The notes under the pieces: generated by a model | What the model saw: only the letters and a program-made list of their open reading frames with translations | What the model was told of the DNA's origin: nothing | Database searches by the model: none | Made by a program: the position numbers and the translations under genes | Shown: piece after piece, positions 27,983-37,080 of the stretch | Layout: each line of letters opens with the position of its first letter | Numbering within the stretch: position 1 is the stretch's first letter | DNA from: CAWFZT01 sp963820415 | GTDB lineage: Bacteria > Chloroflexota > Anaerolineae > Anaerolineales > Anaerolineaceae | Direction: 5' to 3' | Assembly (NCBI GenBank): GCA_963820415.1 | Contig: CAWFZT010000013.1 | Location: 114,571 to 178,570 of the forward strand | DNA: 64,000 nt

Positions 27983-28495
27983 TTATTTCCGGATTAAAAC
28001 TTGAATCTTCAATTTGCCAAGCGCGATCATATCCCCATGATTTAGCGGATAATCAATATGCGGCATAATTTTTTGCCCGTTTACCCTGGTGCCATTGGCC
28101 GAACCAAGGTCAGTTATCACAACGCGTTGGTTTACGAATTTTAATGCTGCGTGAAGCCTGGAAACACCCTGGCTGTAAGCATCGTAAACCGAAAGGTCCA
28201 CATCGGGTAATATGGGCTGCCCCTCTGCTACCCGGCCAAGGGTGAATTCAGTCCGACCAGCAAGATGAAGAACTTGACCACTACCTACCAAATGCAACGA
28301 TATAATCGTATCTTCCCCCGGAGTCGCCGGGGGTATCTCAATTGGAGGAAGTCCATTCGTGACCAGCGCATCGGTAGGGCTGCGATTGATCGATTGGGTA
28401 GAACGTTGATCAGAGATAACCAGTTGAGCTCCACACTCACTGCAGAACAGTGCTCCTGCAATTTCCTCATGATGACAATTCGGACATACGATCAT
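27983..28495 (-). CDS. Zinc-ribbon and FHA-domain protein
   Basis: A 170-residue protein. Residues 4-23 form a zinc ribbon (CPNCHHEEIAGALFCSEC), then a linker, then an FHA domain from about 80 to 168 with the phosphothreonine-binding residues GR (TLGRVAEG), S-x-x-H (VSRLHAAL) and NG (LGSANGTRVNG). FHA domains read phosphothreonine, so the likely ligand is a target of the Ser/Thr kinase encoded in this operon. Its ATG overlaps the stop of the J-domain/VWA gene by 4 bases. Confidence 0.88.
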   Translation of the reverse strand: MIVCPNCHHEEIAGALFCSECGAQLVISDQRSTQSINRSPTDALVTNGLPPIEIPPATPGEDTIISLHLVGSGQVLHLAGRTEFTLGRVAEGQPILPDVDLSVYDAYSQGVSRLHAALKFVNQRVVITDLGSANGTRVNGQKIMPHIDYPLNHGDMIALGKLKIQVLIRK

Positions 28496-29964
28496 CGCTC
28501 TTTATACTCCTGTCCTGGCGGTAGAAGCAACGCTCGAGTTCCATACTTAATTTTCTTTTCACCGTCCGCACTGAATCTCTGACTTTGGCGGATGTGTTCG
28601 GCTTCTACCAGCACAGTGTGGGCTAATTCACGCTTTCCATTGGAGAGCAAATGGGTCGCCAGATATTGCAAGTGTTTACTGGCTCGGCTTATCTCACCCT
28701 GACTTACCTCTAACCTGGCTTTCTCCTGCAAACGATACAAAGTTAGCCGGGACATTGCCTCTAATATCGCCCCAGGAGGGACTTCCGGCTCAGGGTCTGC
28801 CATGACTTTTCTTCTGAACTCAAGATATTGTAGCACACTTCCTTGATTATGAACTTCCATCTCGAGTTTTCCGGTTGCCAGATTCAACCTGTTCATTCCA
28901 AATGGTAACTTCCGGACCAAAAACTCGAACAGCACCGAAATACTCCGGCCGAATTGCAGGTTTCCCAAATTTAATGGGCTGGTAAGGGGTAAAGTGGATA
29001 TATCCGGATTTAATCTAAATATAAATCTTGGCTGGACCCATTCATCACACTGGAACCTCAAGTTTACCCCATTGGCAAAAATTTTTTCAATGGATTCAAG
29101 TTTGTGCTGTATATACCGGGATAGATCTTCAGGGGTCGCCGCGAAAACCGTGTTTCCGCCGCACAGGCTGGTCATTTTGTCCAGGAACGCATCATTCCAT
29201 TCATTGCCGATTCCCAAAGCGCTGATGGTAATGCCTTCCTGTGAGGCTTGTTTGGCAAGATCTAAACAGGCTTCCTCATCGCCATAAGTGTGCCCATCGG
29301 TTAATAATATCAACTCAGAAATAGCCTTCATGCCCCTGGAAATTCTCAATTGGGACACCCCGGCTGCCAGGCCTTGCAAAAGCTCGGTTCCCCCATCGGT
29401 AGTAATCAAGTTAATTTCGTGTTCTATCCTCTTTTTGTCCTGAACATTGGTAGGCGGAACAATGACTGTTGCTCTGTCACTGAAAGTCACGATGGAAATA
29501 AAATCTTTGGGTTTGAGGTTTTGGATCAGGCGAGCAGCGTTGGCCTTAATCATTTCCATCCGGTCGCCGGTCATCGAAGTAGACCGGTCAATTACCAGGC
29601 AAATGTGGACCGGAGGAAGATCGAGCTCGTCGTCATTGGCTGTGCAGATAATATCCATCAGCACATACATTAACTGTTGCTCACCCAGGTTCGGGATGAT
29701 TGAACGGGAATACTTGAAATTTATTGTTACCGATGAAGACAAAGGGCTTTGAGGCAAAGTCGCATCATAAGCCGCCCTTTTCTGGGGATTGACAAGTAAA
29801 TCATAGGCTTCCTGGACGAGAAGGAAGGCTTCGTTGGCCGCTTTGGCAGGATTTACATCAGGGTGCAGGCGCTTGGCCGCCTCGAAATACGCCGAGCGAA
29901 TTTCTTCAATTGTTGCGTCCCTGGACACTCCCAATGTGTCGTAGTAATCCACACCTTTGACCAT
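28492..29964 (-). CDS. J-domain and von Willebrand factor A (VWA) fusion protein
   Basis: A 490-residue protein with an N-terminal J domain (about 5-70: YYDTLGVSRDATIEEIRSAY, HPD in RLHPDVNP, and AYDLLVNPQKRAAYD), which would stimulate a DnaK chaperone. Residues about 118-300 form a VWA domain with a full MIDAS metal site: DRSTS, the Thr in TDGGTELLQG, and Asp in LLTDGHTYGDEE. The C-terminal third resembles the helical tail of bacterial VWA proteins. J-VWA fusion is uncommon; linking a chaperone to a regulated VWA scaffold is my inference. It lies 16 bp after the PP2C gene. Confidence 0.85.
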   Translation of the reverse strand: MVKGVDYYDTLGVSRDATIEEIRSAYFEAAKRLHPDVNPAKAANEAFLLVQEAYDLLVNPQKRAAYDATLPQSPLSSSVTINFKYSRSIIPNLGEQQLMYVLMDIICTANDDELDLPPVHICLVIDRSTSMTGDRMEMIKANAARLIQNLKPKDFISIVTFSDRATVIVPPTNVQDKKRIEHEINLITTDGGTELLQGLAAGVSQLRISRGMKAISELILLTDGHTYGDEEACLDLAKQASQEGITISALGIGNEWNDAFLDKMTSLCGGNTVFAATPEDLSRYIQHKLESIEKIFANGVNLRFQCDEWVQPRFIFRLNPDISTLPLTSPLNLGNLQFGRSISVLFEFLVRKLPFGMNRLNLATGKLEMEVHNQGSVLQYLEFRRKVMADPEPEVPPGAILEAMSRLTLYRLQEKARLEVSQGEISRASKHLQYLATHLLSNGKRELAHTVLVEAEHIRQSQRFSADGEKKIKYGTRALLLPPGQEYKER

Positions 29965-29980
29965 GGTTTATATACCTCTT

Positions 29981-30883
29981 TCAACTTATATATTGTACCA
30001 ATATTACGCTAATATTATCTGGCCCTCCAGCCGCATTTGCCATTTCGACCAGTTTATGGCAGGCTAAGGAAGGGTTGGGGGTAGTTGAAACAACGTCGAA
30101 GATATCCGCTTCGGGGACGACAACCCATAAACCGTCGCTGCACATAAGGACAGACCCGGGTCGTGGGAATAAATAGGTATTGATATCGGGTCTAAAAGGC
30201 TCCAGTTGGCCAATTGCCCGGTAAAGGATATTTCTCTGACTTGAAGAGGCCGCATCTTGTTCTGTCATTTGACCCAGTTCAACCAGCCGGCGCACCAGAG
30301 AATGGTCCTGGGTCATGGATTGCATTCTCCCGTCCGGATAAATGAAATACGCCCGGCTATCACCGACATGCGCTATAGTGACCTGTTCTCCGATGACCAG
30401 GGCAGCCGTTAACGTGGTTCCTCCACCCGGAGCACGTTTAACTACGGTTTGTTGGGCTTCTCTGATCCCCCCCTCCATGATTTCCTGGAGGGATTCATTT
30501 TGGGTTTCTTGCTGCAATCCAAGCAGCGATGGATAAAGTTTATCCATCGTATATTGGGCTACAGCACGAGCAGCTACTCCGCTGGCAATTTCCCCATGCA
30601 GATGGCCTCCCATTCCGTCCGCGACAATGAAGAGGCCGAATGGTAATTCAGTGTTCCCATCTGAAAGGACCGCGCTCAGGGTGAAGAGGGTGTCTTCATT
30701 GTGATCCCTTTGTTTCCCAACCGATTGTGCACAACCTATCAATAGTTGTGGAGGTTTAATAACCACCTGGGAAACGGACACAGTACTGAGCTGATCTTCA
30801 GAAAGAGGCTTAGTCCCCAGATCAGGAATTACTTCAGGTTTCTTCTTCTTACTCTTGAATATATCCTTCAAAAATTGGGTCAA
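29981..30883 (-). CDS. PP2C-type Ser/Thr protein phosphatase
   Basis: A 300-residue phosphatase (PPM family). Metal-binding aspartates sit in the motifs RDHNEDTLF, VADGMGGHLHGE, AHVGDSRAYFIY, MCSDGLWVVV and GGPDNISVIL. It removes phosphate from proteins phosphorylated by Hanks-type kinases and has no membrane segment. The N-terminal 45 residues are a lysine-rich linker. It is directly downstream of the PQQ kinase (32 bp gap) and upstream of the J/VWA gene, forming a kinase-phosphatase pair. Confidence 0.92.
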   Translation of the reverse strand: MTQFLKDIFKSKKKKPEVIPDLGTKPLSEDQLSTVSVSQVVIKPPQLLIGCAQSVGKQRDHNEDTLFTLSAVLSDGNTELPFGLFIVADGMGGHLHGEIASGVAARAVAQYTMDKLYPSLLGLQQETQNESLQEIMEGGIREAQQTVVKRAPGGGTTLTAALVIGEQVTIAHVGDSRAYFIYPDGRMQSMTQDHSLVRRLVELGQMTEQDAASSSQRNILYRAIGQLEPFRPDINTYLFPRPGSVLMCSDGLWVVVPEADIFDVVSTTPNPSLACHKLVEMANAAGGPDNISVILVQYIS

Positions 30884-30915
30884 AATTCCTCCCTTTCGTC
30901 TCCGGCCAGGCTTAT

Positions 30916-32724
30916 TCAGGCCATTAACGCGTAGACAATCTTGTCCGTCGATCCAATATAGACCAAATCATTGATAACAAACGGTGTACCGGTGATGGGT
31001 CCTCTTGTACTGAATTTCCACTTTATTCTTCCAGTGCGGTATTCTAAACAATATAGATTTCCATCTGCTGAACCACAATAAATCGAATCCTTATAGGTGA
31101 TCGGCGATCCACTGACCTGATGGTCGGTCTTGAACTTCCACAATTCCTTCGCTCCCCCGGCGTCGACGGCGTAAATATATCCATCTGCCGAACCGATAAA
31201 AAGGATGTTTTCCGCTATACAAGGAGAAGATACAGACCCTTTTCCCATCCGGAAACGCCAGATCGGCCACCCGGATTTGGAATCAAGTGCATAAAAAGTG
31301 TTGTCCAGAGAAGCAAAATATATCGTCCCTTTATTATACAATGGGGAAGAAGTGACCCCTCGCTTGGCATTGAACCGCCAGCGCACTTGCCCATGATAAC
31401 TTACACAGAACACCTCTCCGCTTTCGCAACCAAAGAAAATCGAATCATCCGTGACGGTCGGGGTAGATCGTATCGGTCCGGCAGTCTCGATTTTAAAGGC
31501 CTTGCGTGTCGAAACGAGGTTGACAGCATGCAAAAAACCATCGTCAGAACCTATAAAAACATGCCCTTCGGCAATTAAAGGAGAAGAGCGGATTGGCCCA
31601 TCAGTTGCATAAGTCCAGGATAGTTTTCCCTGGCGGGCGGAAATTGCATATAGCTGGTTATCCTCGGAACCAAAATAAACGAAACCATTGTTAACTGCAG
31701 GCTTGCTGACCACACCTCCTGAAGTAGGGTATTTCCAGAGAAGCTTTCCCTCATTCGCGTTGATGGCATACAGGTTATGGTCATAAGTGCCGATATAAAG
31801 GACGCCGCCTTCAATGGTTGGTGATCCCCGGATTTCATCTTCACAAGTGAAGACCCACACCGGCTTGATTGAGCTGTCTTTTTTGAGCACATTTGCCTGC
31901 TGGGGCAATTTCTTCAATAAACCGGTTTTGTTAGCCAAAACCAACAGCGCATTTTTCATATCGTCAACGGACTGAAAACGGTCTGCAGGGTTATATTGCA
32001 GTGCAGTGTTTACGATAACTTCCAGATCTACAGAGATATTCGGGTTGATTTGACGGATAGCACGTTCGGAAAAGGTAAACGGCGGTTCAAGGCGAGGATC
32101 CCGCCGGGTTAGCGCGTGATGTAATGTCGCCCCCAAAGAATAAATATCAGCCAGGGGAGAAGCCTCTCCCCGATATTGTTCTGGGGGAGAATAGCCCTCT
32201 GTCCCGATCATAGTGCCTTTTTGGCCTATCCGGAAAACTTTCGCGATTCCAAAATCGACCAGCACAACATGGTCAGATTGGTTTATCATAATGTTGGAAG
32301 GCTTCATATCCCTGAAGATGATCGGCTCAGGCTTATGAGTGTGTAAATAATTTAATACATCGCAAAGTTCAAGCGCCCATCCTGTTACACGCTCTTCAGA
32401 GAAAAAAGACTGTGTCTGGGAAAGGACAGCTTCAAGGTCCTTCCCGCTAACAAATTCTTCAACCAGGTAAGAACGATCATCGTGGGAAAAATAGTCGAAA
32501 ATCTTAGGGATCGATGGATGTGCCAGTGTAACCAAAATATTGGCTTCCCTTTCGAAGTTCTGTATGATCGTCTTCCTGACCACCGGATCTGGGGCGGTGT
32601 TGATCATTTCCTTCACCGCTACGAATTTAAGCACATTAGGAAAATGCAGGTCGCGGGCGCGATAAACCGAACCCATCCCGCCAATCCCGATGATTTCCTG
32701 GATAGCGTACCTGTCAACCAACAC
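30916..32724 (-). CDS. Ser/Thr protein kinase with C-terminal PQQ-type beta-propeller
   Basis: A 602-residue Hanks-type kinase. The kinase domain (about 1-270) has glycine loop GIGGMGSVYRARD, Lys in VAVKEM, catalytic loop FRDMKPSN (Phe in place of the usual His of HRD), and DFG in LVDFGIAKVF. Residues about 290-600 hold seven to eight PQQ-type blades (YIGTYDHNLYAINANEGKLLW and similar). No membrane segment is visible. The called start is GTG at 32724, without a ribosome site; the frame stays open upstream (LQPGTVLVDRY, typical kinase N-terminus) to a TAA near 32835 with no ATG, so the true start is unsettled. Confidence 0.88.
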   Translation of the reverse strand: MLVDRYAIQEIIGIGGMGSVYRARDLHFPNVLKFVAVKEMINTAPDPVVRKTIIQNFEREANILVTLAHPSIPKIFDYFSHDDRSYLVEEFVSGKDLEAVLSQTQSFFSEERVTGWALELCDVLNYLHTHKPEPIIFRDMKPSNIMINQSDHVVLVDFGIAKVFRIGQKGTMIGTEGYSPPEQYRGEASPLADIYSLGATLHHALTRRDPRLEPPFTFSERAIRQINPNISVDLEVIVNTALQYNPADRFQSVDDMKNALLVLANKTGLLKKLPQQANVLKKDSSIKPVWVFTCEDEIRGSPTIEGGVLYIGTYDHNLYAINANEGKLLWKYPTSGGVVSKPAVNNGFVYFGSEDNQLYAISARQGKLSWTYATDGPIRSSPLIAEGHVFIGSDDGFLHAVNLVSTRKAFKIETAGPIRSTPTVTDDSIFFGCESGEVFCVSYHGQVRWRFNAKRGVTSSPLYNKGTIYFASLDNTFYALDSKSGWPIWRFRMGKGSVSSPCIAENILFIGSADGYIYAVDAGGAKELWKFKTDHQVSGSPITYKDSIYCGSADGNLYCLEYRTGRIKWKFSTRGPITGTPFVINDLVYIGSTDKIVYALMA

Positions 32725-33048
32725 CGTACCAGGCTGAAGTTGTGATTCGGGGCTTTGACTGGAATTAAAGCTGCTGGTGATTCTATGAGTATCCAGTTTA
32801 TCCTCGCGTAAATAAGATTTCTTGCTACATTATAAAGTGCAAATCGTTGATTGGCAACTTAAACACGACCACCTCTCCTGCACAGAAAGGTATCCGAGTG
32901 ATTACCGCATTAGGCTGGTTCATAACGTTGCAATCAAAGTGCCAGTCGCTACCTTTGAAGCTTTATAATATAATTGGACGTCAGGATGCTTATACAATAG
33001 AATGATCCCAGATTATTCGGTATATATAGTTCTGTGAAGGAGAAAATA
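32725..33048. other. Divergent intergenic region
   Basis: About 320 bp between the kinase start and the DUF362 gene. The first 110 bp are probably the missing N-terminus and leader of the kinase. AT-rich stretches TTTATAATATAAT (about 32960-32975) and TATATATAG (about 33020-33030) could hold -10 boxes of either gene. No RNA gene or repeat was recognised. Confidence 0.5.
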
Positions 33049-34269
33049 ATGAGTGACTTTCCTGGAAAAGGCAGGGTGGCAGTGTTAAAAACCACTCCTG
33101 CCACAGTGTTGGATGACATACAGCAACTCATGCTGATGGCAGGGGTTGCACAAGCACTTCCAGGGGGCGTGACTACCGGGCTTAAGATCAACATTTCATG
33201 GCAGACCTGGTACCCAGCATGTTCTTCGACTCCCTGGCAGATCGAAGGAGCCATTCGCACCCTCCAAAGCCTGGGGTATACCGACTTGTTAGGCATCCAT
33301 AATGACACAGTCGTGGTCAACACCAGCGTCGGTGAAGAAAATAACAAACATCGCTTTGTCACTGATAAATATGGCGTCCCTTGCTTATATTTGTATGAAG
33401 AAAATTTTGATTGGATCCGCTACGAGCCGAAACATCCTTTCCTGGTACTCGATAAGGTTTTCCCTGAAGGCGTGTATATTCCTAAGGCGCTGGTAGGGAA
33501 AAATATAGTTCACCTCCCCACCGTCAAAACGCATGTATTCACCACGATCACCGGAGCGATGAAAAATGCTTTTGGTGGCTTACTCCATCGCAACCGGCAT
33601 TGGACCCACAGCGTAATCCACGAAACCCTGGTCGACCTGCTGATGATCCAACAGGATATTCATCCAGGCATTTTTGCCCTGATGGATGGTACCTTTGCTG
33701 GAGATGGTCCGGGTCCACGGGCAATGCGCTGGCATGAAAAAAACATCCTGCTTGCCTCCTCTGACCAGGTAGCCATTGACGCTGTATCCGCTAAACTGCA
33801 AGGCTTTGACCCTCTTTCCATCCCCTTTATCCGCATCGCCCACGAGATGGGCCTGGGGGTGGGAGACCCACGCCAGATTAAAATCGAGGGGTACGACATC
33901 GAACAGGAACAACCCTGGAATTTCGTTCAAGAGGACACCTTCGCCTCGCGCGGCCAAAAAATGATTTATCACGGGCCTTTGAAGCCTTTTGAAAAAATCC
34001 TGCTGCAATCACCCCTGGTGCCGTGGAGCTACTTTGCCAGTAATTTCTACCACAACGTATACTGGTATCCATTTGTCGGTCGAAAACGCGTCGCAGAAGC
34101 TCTAGACACGCCCTGGGGCCAGTTATTTGCTGCTTACGGAAACGGAGAAGTGGTAATGCCGGGCGTCGAACCACGGACAGTAATCCAGGCCGGGATAGGT
34201 CTGGCTTTACTGAGTATTCTAGCTGGCGTAGGTATCTGGGCGTTGACCAAGCGTCCAAAATCGGATTGA
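33049..34269 (+). CDS. DUF362 domain protein
   Basis: A 406-residue protein starting at ATG 33049, with AAGGAG 6-12 bases upstream. It has the DUF362 core: HNDTVVVNTSVGEENNKHRF, LPTVKTHVFTTITGAMKNAFGG and ALMDGTFAGDGPGPR, and ends in one transmembrane helix (about 380-398). DUF362 proteins are often iron-sulfur linked, but this one has no ferredoxin motif. The function is unknown. The glutamine-synthetase remnant begins directly after its stop codon. Confidence 0.8.
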   Translation: MSDFPGKGRVAVLKTTPATVLDDIQQLMLMAGVAQALPGGVTTGLKINISWQTWYPACSSTPWQIEGAIRTLQSLGYTDLLGIHNDTVVVNTSVGEENNKHRFVTDKYGVPCLYLYEENFDWIRYEPKHPFLVLDKVFPEGVYIPKALVGKNIVHLPTVKTHVFTTITGAMKNAFGGLLHRNRHWTHSVIHETLVDLLMIQQDIHPGIFALMDGTFAGDGPGPRAMRWHEKNILLASSDQVAIDAVSAKLQGFDPLSIPFIRIAHEMGLGVGDPRQIKIEGYDIEQEQPWNFVQEDTFASRGQKMIYHGPLKPFEKILLQSPLVPWSYFASNFYHNVYWYPFVGRKRVAEALDTPWGQLFAAYGNGEVVMPGVEPRTVIQAGIGLALLSILAGVGIWALTKRPKSD

Positions 34270-34282
34270 CCGCAGTTTTTAT

Positions 34283-34702
34283 TCCACCAGCCAGCGCGCC
34301 GCCGCGGTTCGTATCCCTTCTTATGCAGTGCGGCCGGAGGATGCCAGGTTCGAGTTCCGTCACCCAGAAGGACCCTGCAACTCTTACCTGGCAATGGCCG
34401 GTATGTTGATGGCTGGCATCGCCGGGATACAGAATCGCATCGATCCCTATTCAGCCGGGTTTGGCCCTATCGAAGAAGATATTCTTTCATACAAGTAAGA
34501 ACGTGAGATAGAGGTGAAAAGCCTTCTTACCTCCCTAAAATAAGTCCTCAATGCCCTGGCCAACGATCATCAATTCTTATTGAAGGATTCTGTTTTAGGT
34601 GAGTGTTTGATTCAGGAATGGATAAAGGCTAAGCGACAGGAAATCCTGGAGGTCGCAGCCCGTCAACATCCTTATGAAGTTCAGCTTTATTATGATCTTT
34701 GA
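34283..34702 (+). pseudogene. glnA: Glutamine synthetase C-terminal remnant with two in-frame stops
   Basis: One continuous frame of 140 codons downstream of the DUF362 gene encodes the end of a type-I glutamine synthetase: QRAAAVRIPSYAVRP, FEFRHPEGPCNSYLAMAGML, MAGIAGIQNRIDP, then HQFLLKDSVLG and the closing HPYEVQLYYDL. Two TAA codons interrupt it, at about 34496-34498 and 34541-34543. The catalytic N-terminal two-thirds are absent, so this is a decayed fragment and not a base-call problem: the frame is otherwise unshifted. It converges on the SH3 protein gene with 1 bp between. Confidence 0.85.
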
Positions 34703-34703
34703 G

Positions 34704-35177
34704 TTAATGGGGAGAGGCGACAATCGTCAGGTACTTTGAGGCAGCCCAACCTTTACGAGTTTGGTCGTAGGGAGCCTCCAAATACCACCAAGTATATCCA
34801 TCAGCGTCTTTCGGGCCGTCTTTAACCTGGTAAACTTCGGATTCCATCCCCAGGAAGAGAGTATCACTCTCCATCCCGGGACCGGCGCGCATTTTTAAGC
34901 CATCTCCACCCGTTCCGGAAATCTGGACGTACATACCCAGGGTAATTCCATCATGAGAAACGTCCCCGGATGGAGTGGGAGTTACCGTCGCTCCATCTCC
35001 AGGCAAAGGTATTGGGGTCGAAGAGGGGGCTGGAATGACGGTCAAGGCGGCGGTCGAGACGGCCAGGGCTGGATTGGCTGGCTTGAATCCATTGATAAGG
35101 GTTGCAATCACCGCACACAACCCGAATGCCAATAGAAAGCCGATGAGAACGACCACCAGGTTTAGTCTCTTATTCAA
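34704..35177 (-). CDS. Membrane-anchored bacterial SH3-domain protein
   Basis: A 157-residue protein with one N-terminal transmembrane helix (about 8-30), a Ser/Pro/Thr-rich linker (PAPSSTPIPLPGDGATVTPT) and an SH3b domain (about 78-152: LKMRAGPGMESDTLFLGMESEVYQVKDGP, WWYLEAPYD, GWAASKYLT). Such domains bind peptidoglycan peptides, so it probably faces the cell wall. The partner is unknown. It is divergent from the kinase gene at 35239 and convergent with the glnA remnant. Confidence 0.8.
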   Translation of the reverse strand: MNKRLNLVVVLIGFLLAFGLCAVIATLINGFKPANPALAVSTAALTVIPAPSSTPIPLPGDGATVTPTPSGDVSHDGITLGMYVQISGTGGDGLKMRAGPGMESDTLFLGMESEVYQVKDGPKDADGYTWWYLEAPYDQTRKGWAASKYLTIVASPH

Positions 35178-35218
35178 TGAGCCTTAATTATATCCTATCC
35201 ATCAAGTAAACCCTTGTA

Positions 35219-35227
35219 TGTTATAAT
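35219..35227 (+). promoter_or_regulatory. Extended -10 promoter for the second Ser/Thr kinase
   Basis: TGTTATAAT (TGn plus TATAAT at 35222-35227) lies 11 bases before the ATG at 35239, giving a very short leader. No -35 match was found. Confidence 0.5.
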
Positions 35228-35238
35228 CACTTAGGGAA

Positions 35239-36366
35239 ATGGAGAAAAGTGCTTCCTCAATACCACCTTTGCTGGGAAAACGGTACCAGCTTCAGAAGCC
35301 CCTGGCAACAGGGGGTATGGCGGTTGTCTATAAAGCTCTGGATTTATGGCTCGAAAGACCTGTTGCAATCAAGATTCTGCGACAGGATTATTCTTCTGAC
35401 ATCGCCTTCCGGCAGCGATTTCACCACGAAGCCAAGGCGGCGGCCAACCTTTCGCACCCGAATATCGTTACTGTTTACGATTTTGGCCTTGACCAGGAAC
35501 AATTGTATATCGTCATGGAATTCGTTCCCGGTAAAGATCTGAAATCATTAATCAAAGAGCATGGACTTTACAATGCCAATGACGCCCTGGCCTTGTTAGT
35601 GCAGGCTTGCGCCGGAATTGGTTACGCTCACCGTTCCGGCCTCATTCATTGTGACGTCAAGCCTCAGAATTTCCTGGTCTCCCCCGATGAGAGATTGAAA
35701 GTAACTGATTTTGGCATCGCACGCGCCCTTGCCACCATCCCGGTTGACGAACAAAATGAGATCGTTTGGGGTTCTCCGCAATATTTTTCGCCAGAACAGG
35801 CTGCCGGCGGCGCTCCAAGCCCTGCATCCGACGTTTATTCGCTCGGGGTCATTTCTTACGAGATGTTGACCGGCCGCCTTCCATTCAAATCCTCTGACCC
35901 ACTCGAACTTGCTCGTATGCATCGCGAGGTAATACCGAACCCGCTTCACCTCTATAACCCCCAGATTCCGCCCGCTCTGGAACAGATCATCATGAAAGTG
36001 CTTTCGAAGGAACCCACCGCGCGCTTCCGTACGGCAGACCAATTAGGCAGAGTACTCCAATCCATAAACACAAGGAGCGAGGCTTATCCGATTACCCCTG
36101 CGCCGCAGTCTTCACAACCCCAGATAATAGCACAACCCAGACCACCTGCCTCCGCTGTTGAAAAGATCCCCTCAGCACAAATCCCCATGCCCCCTCCGGC
36201 GCCTTTGACTTTACCCCCCCGGGTGCAGTCCGCCTCGGAAGAAGATCACTCGCTGGATATTGATTGGCTAACCACTCTGCTAGGATTAATCTGTACCCTG
36301 GCAGTCGGCGGTCTGATCCCTTTCTGGCTATACATCTGGTTTATTCTCAAATCGCTGAACCCCTAG
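35239..36366 (+). CDS. Ser/Thr protein kinase, membrane-anchored
   Basis: A 375-residue Hanks-type kinase. The glycine loop ATGGMAVVYKALD, Lys in VAIKILRQD, DFG in VTDFGIARAL and the SPEQAAG segment are standard; the catalytic loop reads HCDVKPQN with Cys in place of Arg of HRD, so it is a non-RD kinase. A proline-rich linker (about 280-330) leads to one C-terminal transmembrane helix (about 345-368). The kinase domain is therefore cytoplasmic, with almost no extracellular sensor. Four bases separate it from rpe. Confidence 0.9.
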   Translation: MEKSASSIPPLLGKRYQLQKPLATGGMAVVYKALDLWLERPVAIKILRQDYSSDIAFRQRFHHEAKAAANLSHPNIVTVYDFGLDQEQLYIVMEFVPGKDLKSLIKEHGLYNANDALALLVQACAGIGYAHRSGLIHCDVKPQNFLVSPDERLKVTDFGIARALATIPVDEQNEIVWGSPQYFSPEQAAGGAPSPASDVYSLGVISYEMLTGRLPFKSSDPLELARMHREVIPNPLHLYNPQIPPALEQIIMKVLSKEPTARFRTADQLGRVLQSINTRSEAYPITPAPQSSQPQIIAQPRPPASAVEKIPSAQIPMPPPAPLTLPPRVQSASEEDHSLDIDWLTTLLGLICTLAVGGLIPFWLYIWFILKSLNP

Positions 36367-36369
36367 CCC

Positions 36370-37032
36370 ATGACCAATATTCTACTTTCAGGCTCTATTC
36401 TATCGGCTGATTTTACCCGTCTGGGTGAGCAAATCCACACCGCTCAAGAAGCTGGTATCGATTGGATCCATATAGATGTGATGGATGGACAGTTCGTACC
36501 CAATATCACCATGGGCCCATTCATCGTAGAAACCTGCCGGCGCATCACCCATTTACCCCTGGATGTCCACCTGATGATCGAAAAACCGGAGCAATTGGTG
36601 GAAGCCTTTGCCATAGCAGGAGCGACGACGATCAGTGTCCACATAGAGAATACTCCGCACATTTACCGCACCTTACAGCATATCCGGTCTCTCGGTTGCC
36701 ATCCAGGAATTGTATTAAATCCTGGAACTCCAGCTTCCAGCATCTCCGATATTCTGCATTTGGTAGACCTGGTCCTGGTAATGACAGTGAATCCAGGCTC
36801 TTCTGGACAAAAATTCATCTTTGACACCCTGCCCAAAATCAAACAGGTACAAAAGCTGATAGAAGCCAGCCATTCAGACGCATTAATCGAAGTGGATGGT
36901 GGAATCACTGTAGAAACGCTTCCTTTAGCTCTCAGGGAAGGCGCTAAAATTTTTGTGACCGCCACAGCCATCTTCAAAGACCCGGGTGGTATTGCAGCCG
37001 GCATCCAATCCCTGCGCCAGGTTGCCAGTTAA
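36370..37032 (+). CDS. rpe: Ribulose-phosphate 3-epimerase
   Basis: A 220-residue TIM-barrel enzyme that interconverts ribulose 5-phosphate and xylulose 5-phosphate in the pentose phosphate route. Motifs: SGSILSADFTRLGEQI, IHIDVMDGQFVPNITMGP (catalytic Asp), LPLDVHLMIEKPE (metal-binding His), VMTVNPGSSGQKF and EVDGGITVE (second catalytic Asp). It is 4 bp after the kinase gene and ends before a hairpin. Confidence 0.93.
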   Translation: MTNILLSGSILSADFTRLGEQIHTAQEAGIDWIHIDVMDGQFVPNITMGPFIVETCRRITHLPLDVHLMIEKPEQLVEAFAIAGATTISVHIENTPHIYRTLQHIRSLGCHPGIVLNPGTPASSISDILHLVDLVLVMTVNPGSSGQKFIFDTLPKIKQVQKLIEASHSDALIEVDGGITVETLPLALREGAKIFVTATAIFKDPGGIAAGIQSLRQVAS

Positions 37033-37038
37033 ACAAAA

Positions 37039-37058
37039 ATCACGGCGTTAGCCGTGAT
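37039..37058. terminator. Intrinsic terminator between rpe and rpmB
   Basis: ATCACGGC and GCCGTGAT form an 8-bp stem with loop GTTA, followed by CTTTG on the plus strand and ATTTTTG on the minus strand. It can end both convergent transcripts. Confidence 0.7.
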
Positions 37059-37080
37059 CTTTGATAGAAAATAAACGAGT

